From: Ancylostoma caninum
Taxonomy: Eukaryota > Nematoda > Chromadorea > Rhabditida > Ancylostomatidae
Assembly: GCA_037903475.1 (NCBI GenBank)
Contig: JBAJFG010000314.1
Coordinates: forward strand, 1,426,001 to 1,490,000
DNA length: 64,000 bases
Direction: 5' to 3'
Under the pieces are notes generated by a model, which saw nothing but the letters and a program-made list of their open reading frames with translations, had not been told where the DNA came from and searched no databases. Positions 48,225 to 59,800 of the stretch are shown piece after piece (the first letter of the stretch is position 1; the number at the start of each line of letters is the position of its first letter). The translations under genes and the position numbers were made by a program.

Positions 48225-48640
48225 ACTTTTGAGCGCAGTTGCAGCCCTATCACAGCAGTAGACCCGTCTCCCCCACTCTGGGCGCCGGTGCACCCTTATC
48301 ACAGCAGTGGACCCGTCTCCCCCCACTTTGGGCGCCGGCGCACCCTTATCACAGCAGTGGACCCGTCTCCCCCACTTTGGGCGCCAGCGCACCCTTATCA
48401 CAGCAGTGGACCTGTCTCCCCCACTTTGGGCGCCGGTGCACTCTTATCGCAGCAGTGGACCTGTCTCCCGCCTCTTTGGGCGCCGGCGCACCCTTATCAC
48501 AGCAGTGGACCCGTCTCCCCCCACTTTGGGCGCCGGTGCACCCTTCATGTAACGGTGGAGTGGTCGGCATCACTCTAAGCCACGCCCTCGAATTTCGTTC
48601 TACACACACACACACACCAAAGTAAGCCCGTCATTATAAG
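48225..48640. repeat. Minisatellite element, copy C
   Basis: Seven or so units of CTTATCACAGCAGTGGACC, CGTCTCCCCCACTTTGGGCGCCGG lie in tandem, followed by (CA)n and GCCCGTCATTATAAGTCATGAT. The array variant is CAGCAGTGG here against CAGTGGTGG in copies A and B, so each locus has been homogenised separately. The 5' flank of copies A and B is not found here. Confidence 0.85.
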
Positions 48641-48949
48641 TCATGATGTTTGCTTGAGCAATTCTTACGGTTAACATCAGCAATTTTTGAAACTGACCCC
48701 TGTTCGCGTCTACACAGGTTTGGGGGACTTTCTAGCCATGGGCTAGTGAAATCGCTCTTGACAAGAGGTTGGTTTCCGTCTGCTTGCAAATTGGGATAGG
48801 TTTTCGACGAATCCTAACTTCTGTGTCTGGTTTTGGGCTGAGTATCTGCCACAGAAACCGTGTGATGAACTGAACCATCAAATGCTCGTCACGAGGCGTT
48901 ATAGTTGTTGTGCCTATTTAATGGCTTTAACGATCTAAATAATGTATAC

Positions 48950-49690
48950 TCAGACATTCGGGCGTTTGGAGCACCGGTGCACAGCGTTTCTCGCGGCATC
49001 ACACCTGCGGGACAATACTCAGACATTCGGGCGTTTGGAGCACCGGTCCACAGCGTTTCTCGCGGCATCACACCTGCGAGACAAACGCAAAAGTGGGTGG
49101 AGTTGGCGCGCCTATTCCGCTGTTAGTCGCGCCTTATCCTGCATTTCACCTGCTGTGATCCTGTCACGGGAATAGCTGGATTAAGGCAGGTCCAATGCAG
49201 AATCTATTGCAACCGATGACTACAAAAATAGTACATATAAGAATGAGCTCGCCGGGCACTTATGTGCTCCTGCGCTAGCTCTCGACGAGCCGGGCATCTG
49301 CGACGAGGCGGATTTTCCTGTCTGCGCCGCGTCAGCACGCGACTGCATCTTGTCTGGCCAAATCGTACACTGGGCCACAGTTCCAACCAGGCCTCACTTG
49401 ACCAGACAAGTTTCCGCTACAGTGGAGACTAGACTAATCTTTCACAGCCGTCTTCCGACTTGTACCTATATGTACACTTCGGTTGCTACGTGGCAGTGGA
49501 GAAAAAAAAACAGGGTGCAGGAATACCTGCATATACCCCGCCTCATTCGCGCTCACAGAAGGTTTTCTTGCTCCATCCACACCTTCAGTGAGTATTCCTG
49601 CTCCACCCGCCACTATCCGCCGGAAGACTGCATCGCCAAAAGTGGGCGGGTTCACCGGCGCTCCGAACGCCCGAATGTCTGAACGTGTAT
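48950..49690. mobile_element. TIR element with duplicated left end
   Basis: The left end ACATTCGGGCGTTTGGAGCACCGG occurs twice in a 66-bp tandem duplication (about 48950-49084). The right end near 49650-49682 is its inverted complement, CCGGCGCTCCGAACGCCCGAATGT. The interior shows no transposase. Confidence 0.75.
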
Positions 49691-49794
49691 TGCTTGTCGA
49701 ATTATTGTGCGAAACGGAAAATTGAATTATTTTTTCTAATTGTTTAGTGGTTTATTGGCTGAAATTTACCTTCTACACAGAACTCCAAACGACC

Positions 49795-49940
49795 AGGTGA
49801 ATACGGAACAGTGCCGCGCTGTGGCACGAGGATATCAGAGAGCATCATCTAAGCATTATCGGCCGAGGAGTGCAGCAGAAAGCCAGAGTGCGACGCCGCG
49901 CCGCTTTCCGGCTTCCTGCTGCACTGGTCCGTATTCACCT
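49795..49940. repeat. Short inverted-repeat element
   Basis: Ends AGGTGAATACGGAACAGTG and CACTGGTCCGTATTCACCT enclose about 108 bp with GCCGCGCTG/CAGCGCGGC-like internal complementarity. This is consistent with a small MITE. Confidence 0.65.
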
Positions 49941-52425
49941 AGCCGTTTGAAGTTCCCTGTATTACATTTCGGCGACCGCTTGGATTTCAGGGAATTATGA
50001 AACAACCTGGTCATTTTATAATCTCAGCAAGGCTTTCAGCGGGGAACAATCAACTAACTCCGATCCTAGTGATGTTTGCTTGAATAGTTAGTGAGGAATA
50101 GGCGAGTCAATTCCTCTGTACAACTGGAGAAGAGATCGGAAGCCAGGCTAGTCGAATGCTGGCGATAAGCGTTAACATCTCCCGTTTCCCCATTGCTTGG
50201 GGAGCTCAAAAAGCCCAGCAAGCATCACTACACACATTTAGTGAGGTGCTCAGGCATTTGCCAAACTGTCTAGGGAAAAATCCCGTTGATTTGCAGCAAC
50301 CTTGACAATATACATGATGACGGAGCTTCCTGCAACATACCCGAAATCCTCGAAGAGGAAGTCTTGGGAAAGCTTCGACCACCACTGGTATGAAGATACT
50401 TTAAAAATATTTGTTTTGATGTGTATCGTGTATATGTATACAAGATCCAAAAGGATGGCAACACCAATAAATTATATATATATTTTATTTTTTATAATTA
50501 TGCAACGCAAACAACTATGATTGAGCTCAACGATCAGCGGAATTTACAGTACAGAAGCGGTTCATAACCACATCCACGTTTAACCTTCATACCTTCGTCA
50601 TTGAAGATCATTCAGTAAATGGAATATTCAGGACCGGTCTACGAAAGTATGAAAGAGCAGTAAAAACATGGCAAAAGGCGGCGGTGAGCGCAGGTCACGC
50701 ATACGGTCAAAGTGACGGAGAGATGATACGCGGGGAAGTGCGACATCAGCGAGTTGGGCATGACGACGGAGGGGAACCAGGACATTGTGCAGATATGAGG
50801 TCTATTTGAGATTTCATGGAGTGTAGTCGCAGGACGTCGTTACTAACAAACTTCTCGTTCATTCGGAGACACGGACAATGACGTCATCTGAAATTGGGAT
50901 GCTCTGTGTTGTCTGCCTTCGTCCCTGAAATTCTGAGAATATTTTGCTCGGACGACCGGACATGGAAGCGGTGAGCTCATGCAACCCTAAGAGCAAAAAA
51001 AAGAAGATATTTTCCGTCTCCATTTCTCCAAGCCGCATGCAGGGAATACGATCAAGGTGGATAATTGGAATTGGAGTCCATTATTCACCTGACTTAACAG
51101 GTTTTTTGAAAGATTCTTGAAGCGGTAAAGGGCGTTTAGCATAGTTGTTACTGGTAACGGCACCAGGTCATCGGCTTTGTAATGCAAACTGCAAAGCAGT
51201 CATCAAACCTACGTACGCATCTGGCTGCTTTGACCTGCTTCTACTCTTCCCGAGTGGAACAACATATATTTGTTAATGTATCTCACAACAGATAAATTTA
51301 GTCGCTTTTGCGAGGATTGGTCAGGACGCATAGGTACATAGACCACGCAGCCGGCCCTTCAGAAAGTTGCGGAGGCTATGGACTTCTCTTCACCCTCAAA
51401 AACTATCGATATTGTCGATCATACCGATTTCATTGATTTTTCGCAATTTCCGCACCGGCATCGGTGGAGACACGTCTACTAGGAAGTTTTCAGCACGCTG
51501 AGCACGAATATGACAACCATTCTGCACAAAGGAAGGAAGGAATTTCATCTTTGTGCCAGTGGAACAGTTAAGAAAGTGCTTGCTGAGTTACTCGAACACA
51601 CTACACACGAATACTACAACCACTGTACGGAAATATGGAGTTATTGATTTTGTCAATTATTTTTGCTTCCTCTCTGTGACAGCTAAGAAAATATCTCTTG
51701 GTGGTTCTCGAGTAAACTGAGCGCGAATATTGCTAGCGTTTAACATGGAGTTGTCTTCAAAATAACTTCAGTTGCCTTACTTGCGGTGAAAAGTCGTTTA
51801 GGGTTATTATCATACGTACTATTAAAATAATGAGCATTTTGAATGAATTTGGCAGCAGCAATTTTTATCATTGAAGTGAAATAGGGTACATAAAACCGCC
51901 GAGCGAAGCCGGGTATGCTGTCTAGTAACTCTTGAAGCGAAGCTGGGTATCGTGTTCTATAGCAGTCTCGCCTAAAGATGTTCCTTATTTCTGGAGGAAA
52001 AAAATGGACTGAACGCGCTTGGAACTTCTTGAATATATGAAAAATGCATTGCATGCCACCTTCTCGCCAACACAAGGGGTGGTAAGGGTGTGAAGGAGGG
52101 GTGGGGGTGTGCTGAGTAAGAACGAAATTTTTTCCACTTGAGGTGCAAAGAAGTGGCTCTTTAGCGGAAATTTCAGAAAAAAAGTTATTTACCATGTTTA
52201 GAGCTCCACCTCCTCCAGCTCAAGTGAAACGTAAATTAAGTTAGAGCTAAACACGTTGAAAATGTAGCACAGAAATTCCTTGATAAATTCTTTCTTTTCA
52301 CTGCTTTCAATTTTATTTTATTTTCCATAAACTTGCGGCCTCGTATTCAAAAGAAAACCTCTGGGCATTCCATCCTGCAAGAATACTATGTGTATGTCCT
52401 ATTGGGTACTATTTTAAAGTACTTA
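49941..52425. other. Gene-free stretch
   Basis: No phase-consistent exon chain was seen. At 52191 an ATG with MFRAPPPPAQVK runs into a GTAAAT donor and could be a first exon of the gene whose exons start at 53317, but the phases between them could not be closed. Confidence 0.4.
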
Positions 52426-52710
52426 TAGTGGACGTCGCTGGCAGTGGCCCATCCGCCTCGAGAAGGACGTCGCGCAACCGCACCGCGCGCGCAGGAACCG
52501 ACGTCTTCTGCCCCTACTATGTTATTTCTAGCAGATTTTCTACCGGATTTTAAGGAGTTTGAATCAGATCAGGAAGAAAAGCGCCTACAAATAGCATTCC
52601 GGCGGCAGATGACATTGATCTCGGCGCTTGCGGCGCGGTTGCGCAGAGTCCTTCCCGAGTCCTTCTCAAGTCCTTCTCGGATGAGCTACTGCCATCGATG
52701 TCGTACGTTA
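52426..52710. mobile_element. TA-flanked MITE, CAGTGGACG family, degraded copy
   Basis: The left end TAGTGGACGTCGCTGGCAGTGGCCCATCC follows TA at 52424-52425. The interior CGCGCAACCGCACCGCGCGCGC and AGGAAGAAAAGCGCCTA match the other copies. The right end is eroded and contains a GAGTCCTTCTC triplication. Confidence 0.65.
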
Positions 52711-53316
52711 CTGCGTTCGCTCATCAAATTCCTAGTTCCTTCCAGCGCCAGCATATTTTCTAGGAAGCTTGCAAGCTCAACTGATTATCCTCGCATGATG
52801 GTGTGCGTTAGGAACTTAGAGGTATAAGACGATTCGGTTGTCCGGAACCATTCACGCGCGTTGCATCACGAGATCGATGGTGGATAAATATGATGCAAAT
52901 AAAGGGATATGCGGCGACGAGTGGATCCGGACCACTAATTCCTTGTTCTTTGTATGATTCTTTCATCAATGAGCGTTCTTTCATCAATGAGCGTGAACAT
53001 TTCAATTCTATTCATTTAAAGTTTGCATTTTGTAATGATACTTTCTGGGGAGGGAAGAATTTTGAATTGAAAAATTTATAGATTTTTAGAGTTGCCTGTA
53101 CATGCCTAACCTGTTCATGGAAATTCGGAATTAGTTCACTGTTGCTTTTTTGCTGTTTATGCGGTTTTCTAACGAAAGAAATCCATTACCAAAGAAGGGG
53201 CTGTGATAGATAGATTAGTGCTTCCTGCTTGACTTTTTTGTTGTGGGAGTCACCTGTATAATTAGAAAAGAGAGCCTTTCCCTCGGATATTAGTGACCCA
53301 TGTTTTCTATAGCTAG

Positions 53317-54057
53317 CAAGAGGATGATACAGTTGAGCTCACCGAAAGCGGGTTAGTTGTCTTTAGAAGGTGGCAGAGCGATTTCAAAAATGACAGGTAG
53401 GTGGTGGTGCGTGTTCAGCGTATAAGGGTGAAATCGTTACCATTGGTCCTTGGCTAGGTGGCGACGTCGTTGTACCATTTCCATATGACATTCTGGAAGA
53501 AAGCGAGTGGTAAAGGCTCCTTTTTCTAAGGACGCATCCCTCTGAGCAGATAAACTCACAAATTAACTGAGACAGCTTGTGGATTTGAATATCCCTTCCC
53601 GTTTTCCATTCGGGGCAAGTCATCGTCTTTGAGCTTCATTGTTCCATTCGTCCGCCGATTGTTTATCTGAATTTCAATTCATATGATTTGTTAGGGACGT
53701 AAAAGGCAAGAAGCAAGGTGTGGATGTCACTCTCTTCAAACTTCACCAACAGGTAGAACTAACAAGGGAAATGTTTGAGAAACACTCAGAGATACATAGT
53801 AGCAGCGATGAGAACTCCCATAAGGATTTTCGCATGGATTTGTACTAGTTGATTCTGCGCTTTGTACATCTTGGGACGCAAAAAAAGACTTTTTATCAAA
53901 AACAAGTTTTACTGAAAACTCAGACTCAGAATAAGAACTAACTTTTTTCAAAAAAAAAAGATATACGAGATTTGACTTCGATTCCCAGGACAAGAAAATT
54001 GAGAATGAATTAGGCCTTATTCTCTACAGGCCTGCTTTCTTTACAGAGGAATTGTAG
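53317..54057 (+). CDS. C-terminal exons of an unrecognised gene
   Basis: Three exons join in phase: 53317-53396 (DTVELTESGLVVFRRWQSDF), 53695-53752 (GKKQGVDVTLFKLHQQ) and 53989-54057 (DKKIENELGLILYRPAFFTEEL, TAG). All junctions have GT/AG with TTAG or CCAG acceptors. The 68-residue fragment is soluble and charged. The upstream exons were not found between 52710 and 53316 (a possible first exon is at 52191). No family is recognised. Confidence 0.5.
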
Positions 54058-55738
54058 GAAGGACTTCCCATTCCTCACTACCTCATTTCAGTGTCTTAAG
54101 ATGGAAACGAAGCAGACTCGGTCGTTTCCAACCAGGGTCAAGCGTGTGTCGATAAATTATCAAGGGGGGGGGTCGTATGGGGGGTGGGGAAAGAGGGGGG
54201 TCGTAAGGTGGGTCGGGAGGGGGGTGCCTTAGTGTGGAATAGGAGGTAGAAAAAAAAGGTAGAAAAAACGGAAGAAGTGGGACACTGAATTATCCATACA
54301 CAGAATTTGTTTTGACGTGATTAAACGACTTTAACCGTTTGATTTGAATGGTGGAAAGTGGGGGGTTATAGGCTGAAATTTTCGCACGTCCGTACTGAAA
54401 GTCCTACCCAGTCCTGTAGGCCGGTAAAAAGTCATTTTATGGACCCTACCCAATAGTGCTTTACCCCCAAGTTTCAGGTCTCCAGCTTCAAGAGGAAAGA
54501 TTCAGCACGGGAATTACGGAGATGAGGTTTCGTCGATAAAAATGGCCTTTTTTCCATGTTTTTATTGTTGTTCGATGTTCGACGGAGTTGAATCGCGGTG
54601 GAAGCAGCTGCGGAAAAACGAGCTGTACAGCCTGAAAGCGCAAACCTTCGACTATTAAAAACCTGAAAAAAAAATTGGGACCTCAACGGGCCAGATCTTC
54701 TGATATTCGTGTCCGACTACAACCATGTCTCTGAACGAGTCAAAATTTTAGGCTGAAATTTTCCGTACTAAACGTCCTACCCAGTCTTCCACCCCTATAA
54801 ACAGTTATTTTGTGCTTTACGGTCGATCATCTCGAACCCACTACAAGCGCGTGTCATTTTACGCCATGCAAAAATTCTAGCCTCGGAGGGGATCGAACCC
54901 TTGACCATGTCGATGATGTGTATGGTTGTTTTTCGTGACGAATACGAAGGTATTTCGTTTAGAAAGTCTGTACGGACGCTTTCAGACTGAAATTCGCTCA
55001 CCGCACACGCTTTAACCCTCAGCAAAAATTTTAGCCCCGGTAGGGATCGAACCCTTCACCATGTAGATGATGTATATAGATGTTTTTTCTTGATTTGTTC
55101 GAGCCTCATTAGTTACGTAAGCAACATTGCATAGTTGATGCACGTTTTTTGTCCACCGCGTAAATTTCAACGTTTTCCAAAAAACTTCCAAACAACTAGT
55201 TAGATACAAAAGAGCCTCCTTCTCCTTCCTATGCTCTGGCTCCACCACACCTCTCGCAGCACGAACACCTGAAATGGGATATCTAAACATCTAAATTCTG
55301 CAAGCATAGAAGGAAATTTGTGTGCAAAGGAGGGGAGTCGTATTTGTGGTGGCTCAGAGGGGGGGGGGTCGTATGGGGATCGACTTTTTACCATCATCAC
55401 GCTTGACCCTGTTTCCAACATAACTTTTATTGAAAAAAAAAACCCGACGGTATTGCCGTATTATACAGAGGCCTCCAAAGGTGTTAATGACAGGCGATGG
55501 CGCCAGTTGATGATCGCTGGCCTATCGTGCAAGCCAAGGCTAAAGTTCTGGTATTATAAAAACCTCCCTAAACCATACTGAAGAAACCCTTTCTTACTCA
55601 TTTTTCTAGTTCTTGGCTTTGATATCAATTCTATTTGTGTTTCTCCGCTCAACAACTAAGTGTTCAGTGGCACAATTCTCTTTTTGTTCTAACATTTACG
55701 TTCATCAAAGTCTGGTTTTTTCAAATACTTTTTTCCAG
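54058..55738. other. Repeat-rich gap with B-box-like segments
   Basis: On the minus strand, 54835-54960 and 55020-55090 contain paired copies of GGTCAAGGGTTCGATCCC and GGTGAAGGGTTCGATCCC, i.e. RNA polymerase III B boxes without a matching A box or tRNA fold. G runs lie at 54164-54172 and 55359-55368. TTTTTACCATCATCACGCTTG near 55390 belongs to a dispersed repeat end. Confidence 0.5.
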
Positions 55739-55932
55739 TACGACTTTGGCGCGCTCTTGTGGTGTACACAAATATGTACATGAATAGTGTGGGTGCTGCC
55801 ACAGATCACGTCGATGAACACATAAAAGGTTGGCTCGCTAAAAAGAAACTGATATCTCCATACAAGAGGCTAGAAAACACAAGAGAACGCCACAACAAAC
55901 AAATGAACCATGCGATCACCCACAAAGATTGA
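55739..55932 (+). CDS. Last exon of an unrecognised gene
   Basis: Acceptor TTTTTTCCAG is followed by 64 codons ending at TGA (55930-55932). The exon includes LVVYTNMYMNSVGAATDHV, DEHIKGWLAKKKLISPYKRL and a basic, His-rich tail. The composition is that of a real soluble protein. It requires a one-base carry-over from the previous exon, which the 53989 exon cannot supply, so it is either a separate gene or joined through an exon I missed. Confidence 0.45.
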
Positions 55933-56810
55933 CGTAAATGGACTATCATCGTCGCTTGCTGTCCGTCTCTGTAAATCCACAACTGCCAGAGTTTAATATA
56001 TGTATCAACACCGAAACATCGCTGACCCTATCAACCCGCACATTGGGTTATTTATTATGTTACTACTTAGTTGTTGTCATTCATTTTTAACTATTTATTA
56101 TTACTTATTTATTCCATTATCTATTCCATGCTTCTATTTTGAATATTAGTACCTCCGGATGGATCTCTTTATAAAAAAAGACGTATGACATGAAACAGCG
56201 CTGCCCACTGCTCAGAACCTTTACAACAACTATTTTATCAACTTAAACACGGTTCTGGTCATATTTGAAGCTTGCAAAATGAAGGGTGGTAAAATAATGC
56301 CTCCTCCACTTCCTATTAAAACGGTTGCAAAATGAAAAGCTTGTACGCGACTACTGCATTTTCTCAGGACGTGATGACGTCAAACTCTGCTTTTCATTTG
56401 CCAGCTTTTGCAAATGAAAAGCTTATTTACAAATACCTCCAGAGTTATCGAGGATTTTTTAACAATAGTTTTCATCTATGTATCGCGGTGTGAAGGCAGT
56501 ACGCAGCGAAATGCTTTGGGCGAAAACATTCTTTCTCTGAGGTGCTGATGTACGAGTAAAAATAAAAATAAAATAATACATGTATATGTGTCCTATATGT
56601 GAATTAGGACGATTTTTGGCTAAAAATACAGAAAAAGGCGGAAATTTTTGAAAAAACGATGGAATTTTCGGGGATACGCACGGTATGCTAATCTAAAGAG
56701 TTCCTCTGTTTCTACAGCGCACAACATGTATAATATTTTCACCTTACTGCCACTTAATTGTGCGTCAGGGTTTCCCCTATTAGAAATGAGACATGAAAAA
56801 AAAAACTAAC

Positions 56811-59800
56811 CGCGATGACAATAAAGGCAACGATGAGTATGACCAGCACTCCAACGGCTATGACAGAGCCGATCAGAAGAGGTGATGGAGATGAACTTTG
56901 AGGGTAGGACGAATGCACGTGTTCAACATAAGCTCTTGAAGGGATTCCTGGAACAGCGCTAGTTTAGCTTTATAGTTTCCAGCCCAAATTCTCGCGGAAA
57001 TTGCAGGAATCCAGCAACGTACCGTTTACGGTGATACTTCTCGAGTCAACTTCGTTTTGGCCTAATCTTGATCCATTAGAGGAAACAAGAGTCTCAATCC
57101 TGAAGACGAGAAGTCCGTAATATTCAAATTATTGCGTAAAATTTCCAATTTTTTGTATTTTGTTGAAAATGCAACAGGGCATTGCTTTTTCTTGGAAAGA
57201 ACGCTTGACGAATTGCAGTTTCCTGTGGCTAAAATGGACCGATTTTTGTACTTTCCTCTCGGATTTTTTGCCATCGAGAGACCTGGGGGCTATTGTTTTT
57301 TTTCACGAATAGTAAATTTAGTTTGATGGTTCGGCTAAGCAGCTCTTCTTACTTGGTAGCGAGCTCTTCCGCATCTGTAATATCCTCGTGTGTGTAAATC
57401 ACTCCGTTCACGATCACAGATCCCTTTGCGAGTGACTCAACTTCAAATTTCACAAAGTTGTCGTTCATAACAGTCTTCAGTATAGTGCTAATCTGAAAGT
57501 GTGGATATGTTGGATTACCATAAAAATCAGAGAAAACTGCTCAGATGCTTCACCTGTGGAATAACTTGGTCACATAGTTTCCTATATTTGCCACTCATTT
57601 TGTCCGCAAACTCTTCCATATATTCTATTGAGGTTATTCGCATTGTGAGCGAGCTTTTCTTGAGATTTTGTGGGGTCTCATCGTCACCAGGCTGATGGGG
57701 CTCAGGACGCGATTCTGGTTTCGGTTCAGGATGAGGTTCAGGCTGAGGTTCGGGCTGGGGTTCAGGCTGAGATTCGGGCTGAGGTTCAGGAGCAGGGCGA
57801 GCTTGCACAACTGATTCGAGCTCCGATTTTGGTGACGGCTCAGGTTGCGGCTGCGGCTGAGGCTCTGGCTCTGGCTGAGGCTCTGGCTGCGGCTCTGGTT
57901 GTGGTTCTGGCGCTGGCGTTTGTGGCTGAGGTTCTGGTTCTGGCTGCGGCTGCGGCCGAGGTTGAGACTGTGGCGCTGGTGATGGCTCAGGCGATGGTTC
58001 GGGCACTGCCTGTGGTCCAGGCTCAGGCTGGGGGGTGGCCTGGGGCTCAGGTGCTGGCTCCGGAACTGGGGACGAAGCTGTGGAAGTTTGCTCCGACACT
58101 GGATGAGTGGTAGGTGATGTGGTAGGTTCTGTGCTCGTCTCCGGTACAGCGGGCGTTGTGGTTGGAGCGTTTTCCTCCTGCTTAGCCTCCTTTTCGGTGC
58201 TCGTCTGCACCACGGGAGTTAGGTGGCTTCCTTCGTCAGAGTCGATTTCAGGTTGCCCAGACATTTGGAACTCTTCATTGGTGGTGGTCTTCGTGACAAT
58301 AGGCTGAATAACGATTGGTTGAAGTTGGTGAGTGAATTGCGTTCCTGCGGGAGTCGTAGCTGCTGAAATTACGGGATTTCACCTTCGCGTGAACTGATAA
58401 AGATACTGTGGCAGTGAAGGAGTCCAAAAATGATGTTTATGACAGGGCGTTGAATCTCTCACATTTCTTGGGGATCTCACAATTCGAAACGACCTAAGAA
58501 AAAATTAAACTAATAGAGAAGAAGTTACCGACTGATGTTTGGAAGGAGTTTATGGCTTATCAACAATATGCACTTCGTTACGAATTGGTGGAAAGTATAT
58601 CACGACGTTGAACGGTTGTAAGAAAGTTTGAAATTGAAAAAAAAAGTACACGTTACTCACGAGTTGTGTCCTGGATGTGAACTTCCACTGTTGTTGGCTG
58701 CGCGTCCACCACAAATGATGGGTGCTCCGGCGCTGGTGTGCTTGTCGTCTACAAGATGGTGACCTTTTATCCGTCATTTTCACACGACTTTCATAGAAAT
58801 TACGGGTGATCTATCATTTGTTATTTAATTCATTCATAATATTAATCCAGTAAAAGGTAATCGGTGGTGTGGCATAGCATTACAGGAAATTAAAGCGTTG
58901 TACACAGTTAAAGAGGGAGCGGAAAGCATGCTCCTTCGGGTTTCAGGGCTGGTAGTAATCCCCTCAAGTTCGTCACAACATGTACGAGCCAGGCTCATAA
59001 CTATTCGGAACAAGGCACGGACATCTCACGAGCTTGGCGTGAGGGTATCACGAGCTGGAGCACCTGCTTGTAAAGCCACTGCGCAACAGGGGTTCGGACC
59101 CTGACATGCGCGCTTTTTGATTGTGCGCACATCCTCTGCGCTATAGTGGATGTTGTACCCAATACATTATAATGACCAAGTAGATCACGGAGAGTGGCTG
59201 AAATCATGTGCAGCTCGCAGTTGATTAGGGGAAGATCGCCCTATCGATCAGCGGCACCGATTAGCGGGATCATGAGGGCACAAGATCACTTATGAACGAC
59301 ATTCCTTTTCCTAATTTCTTAATTATCCAAAACGATGGTGGTGATGGTAGTGAGAAAAATTGGTGAAAATTTGGATCAACGAACACTCAGCAAGTTTTCC
59401 CTCAGGTACACGCAGCGTTATCCATGCCTCAGAGATCAGAATTGCTCCTGTAATTCCTTTTACGTGCGCGAATATGTGTGCGTGATGGCATAGTGGTAGT
59501 GTCAGCTGCTCTCACGTGTACTCTAATGGGTTCGATTCCCGCTGACAGAAAGCCGCTATAGCATCGAGTTTTTGCCCACAAGCAACACAGATAGTGTCAG
59601 ATTCGCGCAGGAATACTTTACGAAGCGTTACGAGCTCGGTCGTGCACGAGGGTATGAACTTCGAGACACTCTGTGTATCGCGATGTCTGACACTATTTCC
59701 GTCGAGCTCTCCACTTCCGTTGTCAGGTTCGCAACACCTTTGCGATGCACCGCTCTCGCGAGTATTAGGATGCGTTTCGGCACGAACCTGGCGCGCCTCG

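Noticed and set aside
57670..58113. 147-codon plus-strand open frame rich in Ala, Val and Gln
   Set aside because: It is the antisense shadow of the Pro-Glu-Gln repeat exon of the SEA-domain gene.
59485..59555. tRNA gene
   Set aside because: The A and B boxes are good, but the acceptor and D stems do not pair by hand, so it is treated as a tRNA-like repeat segment.
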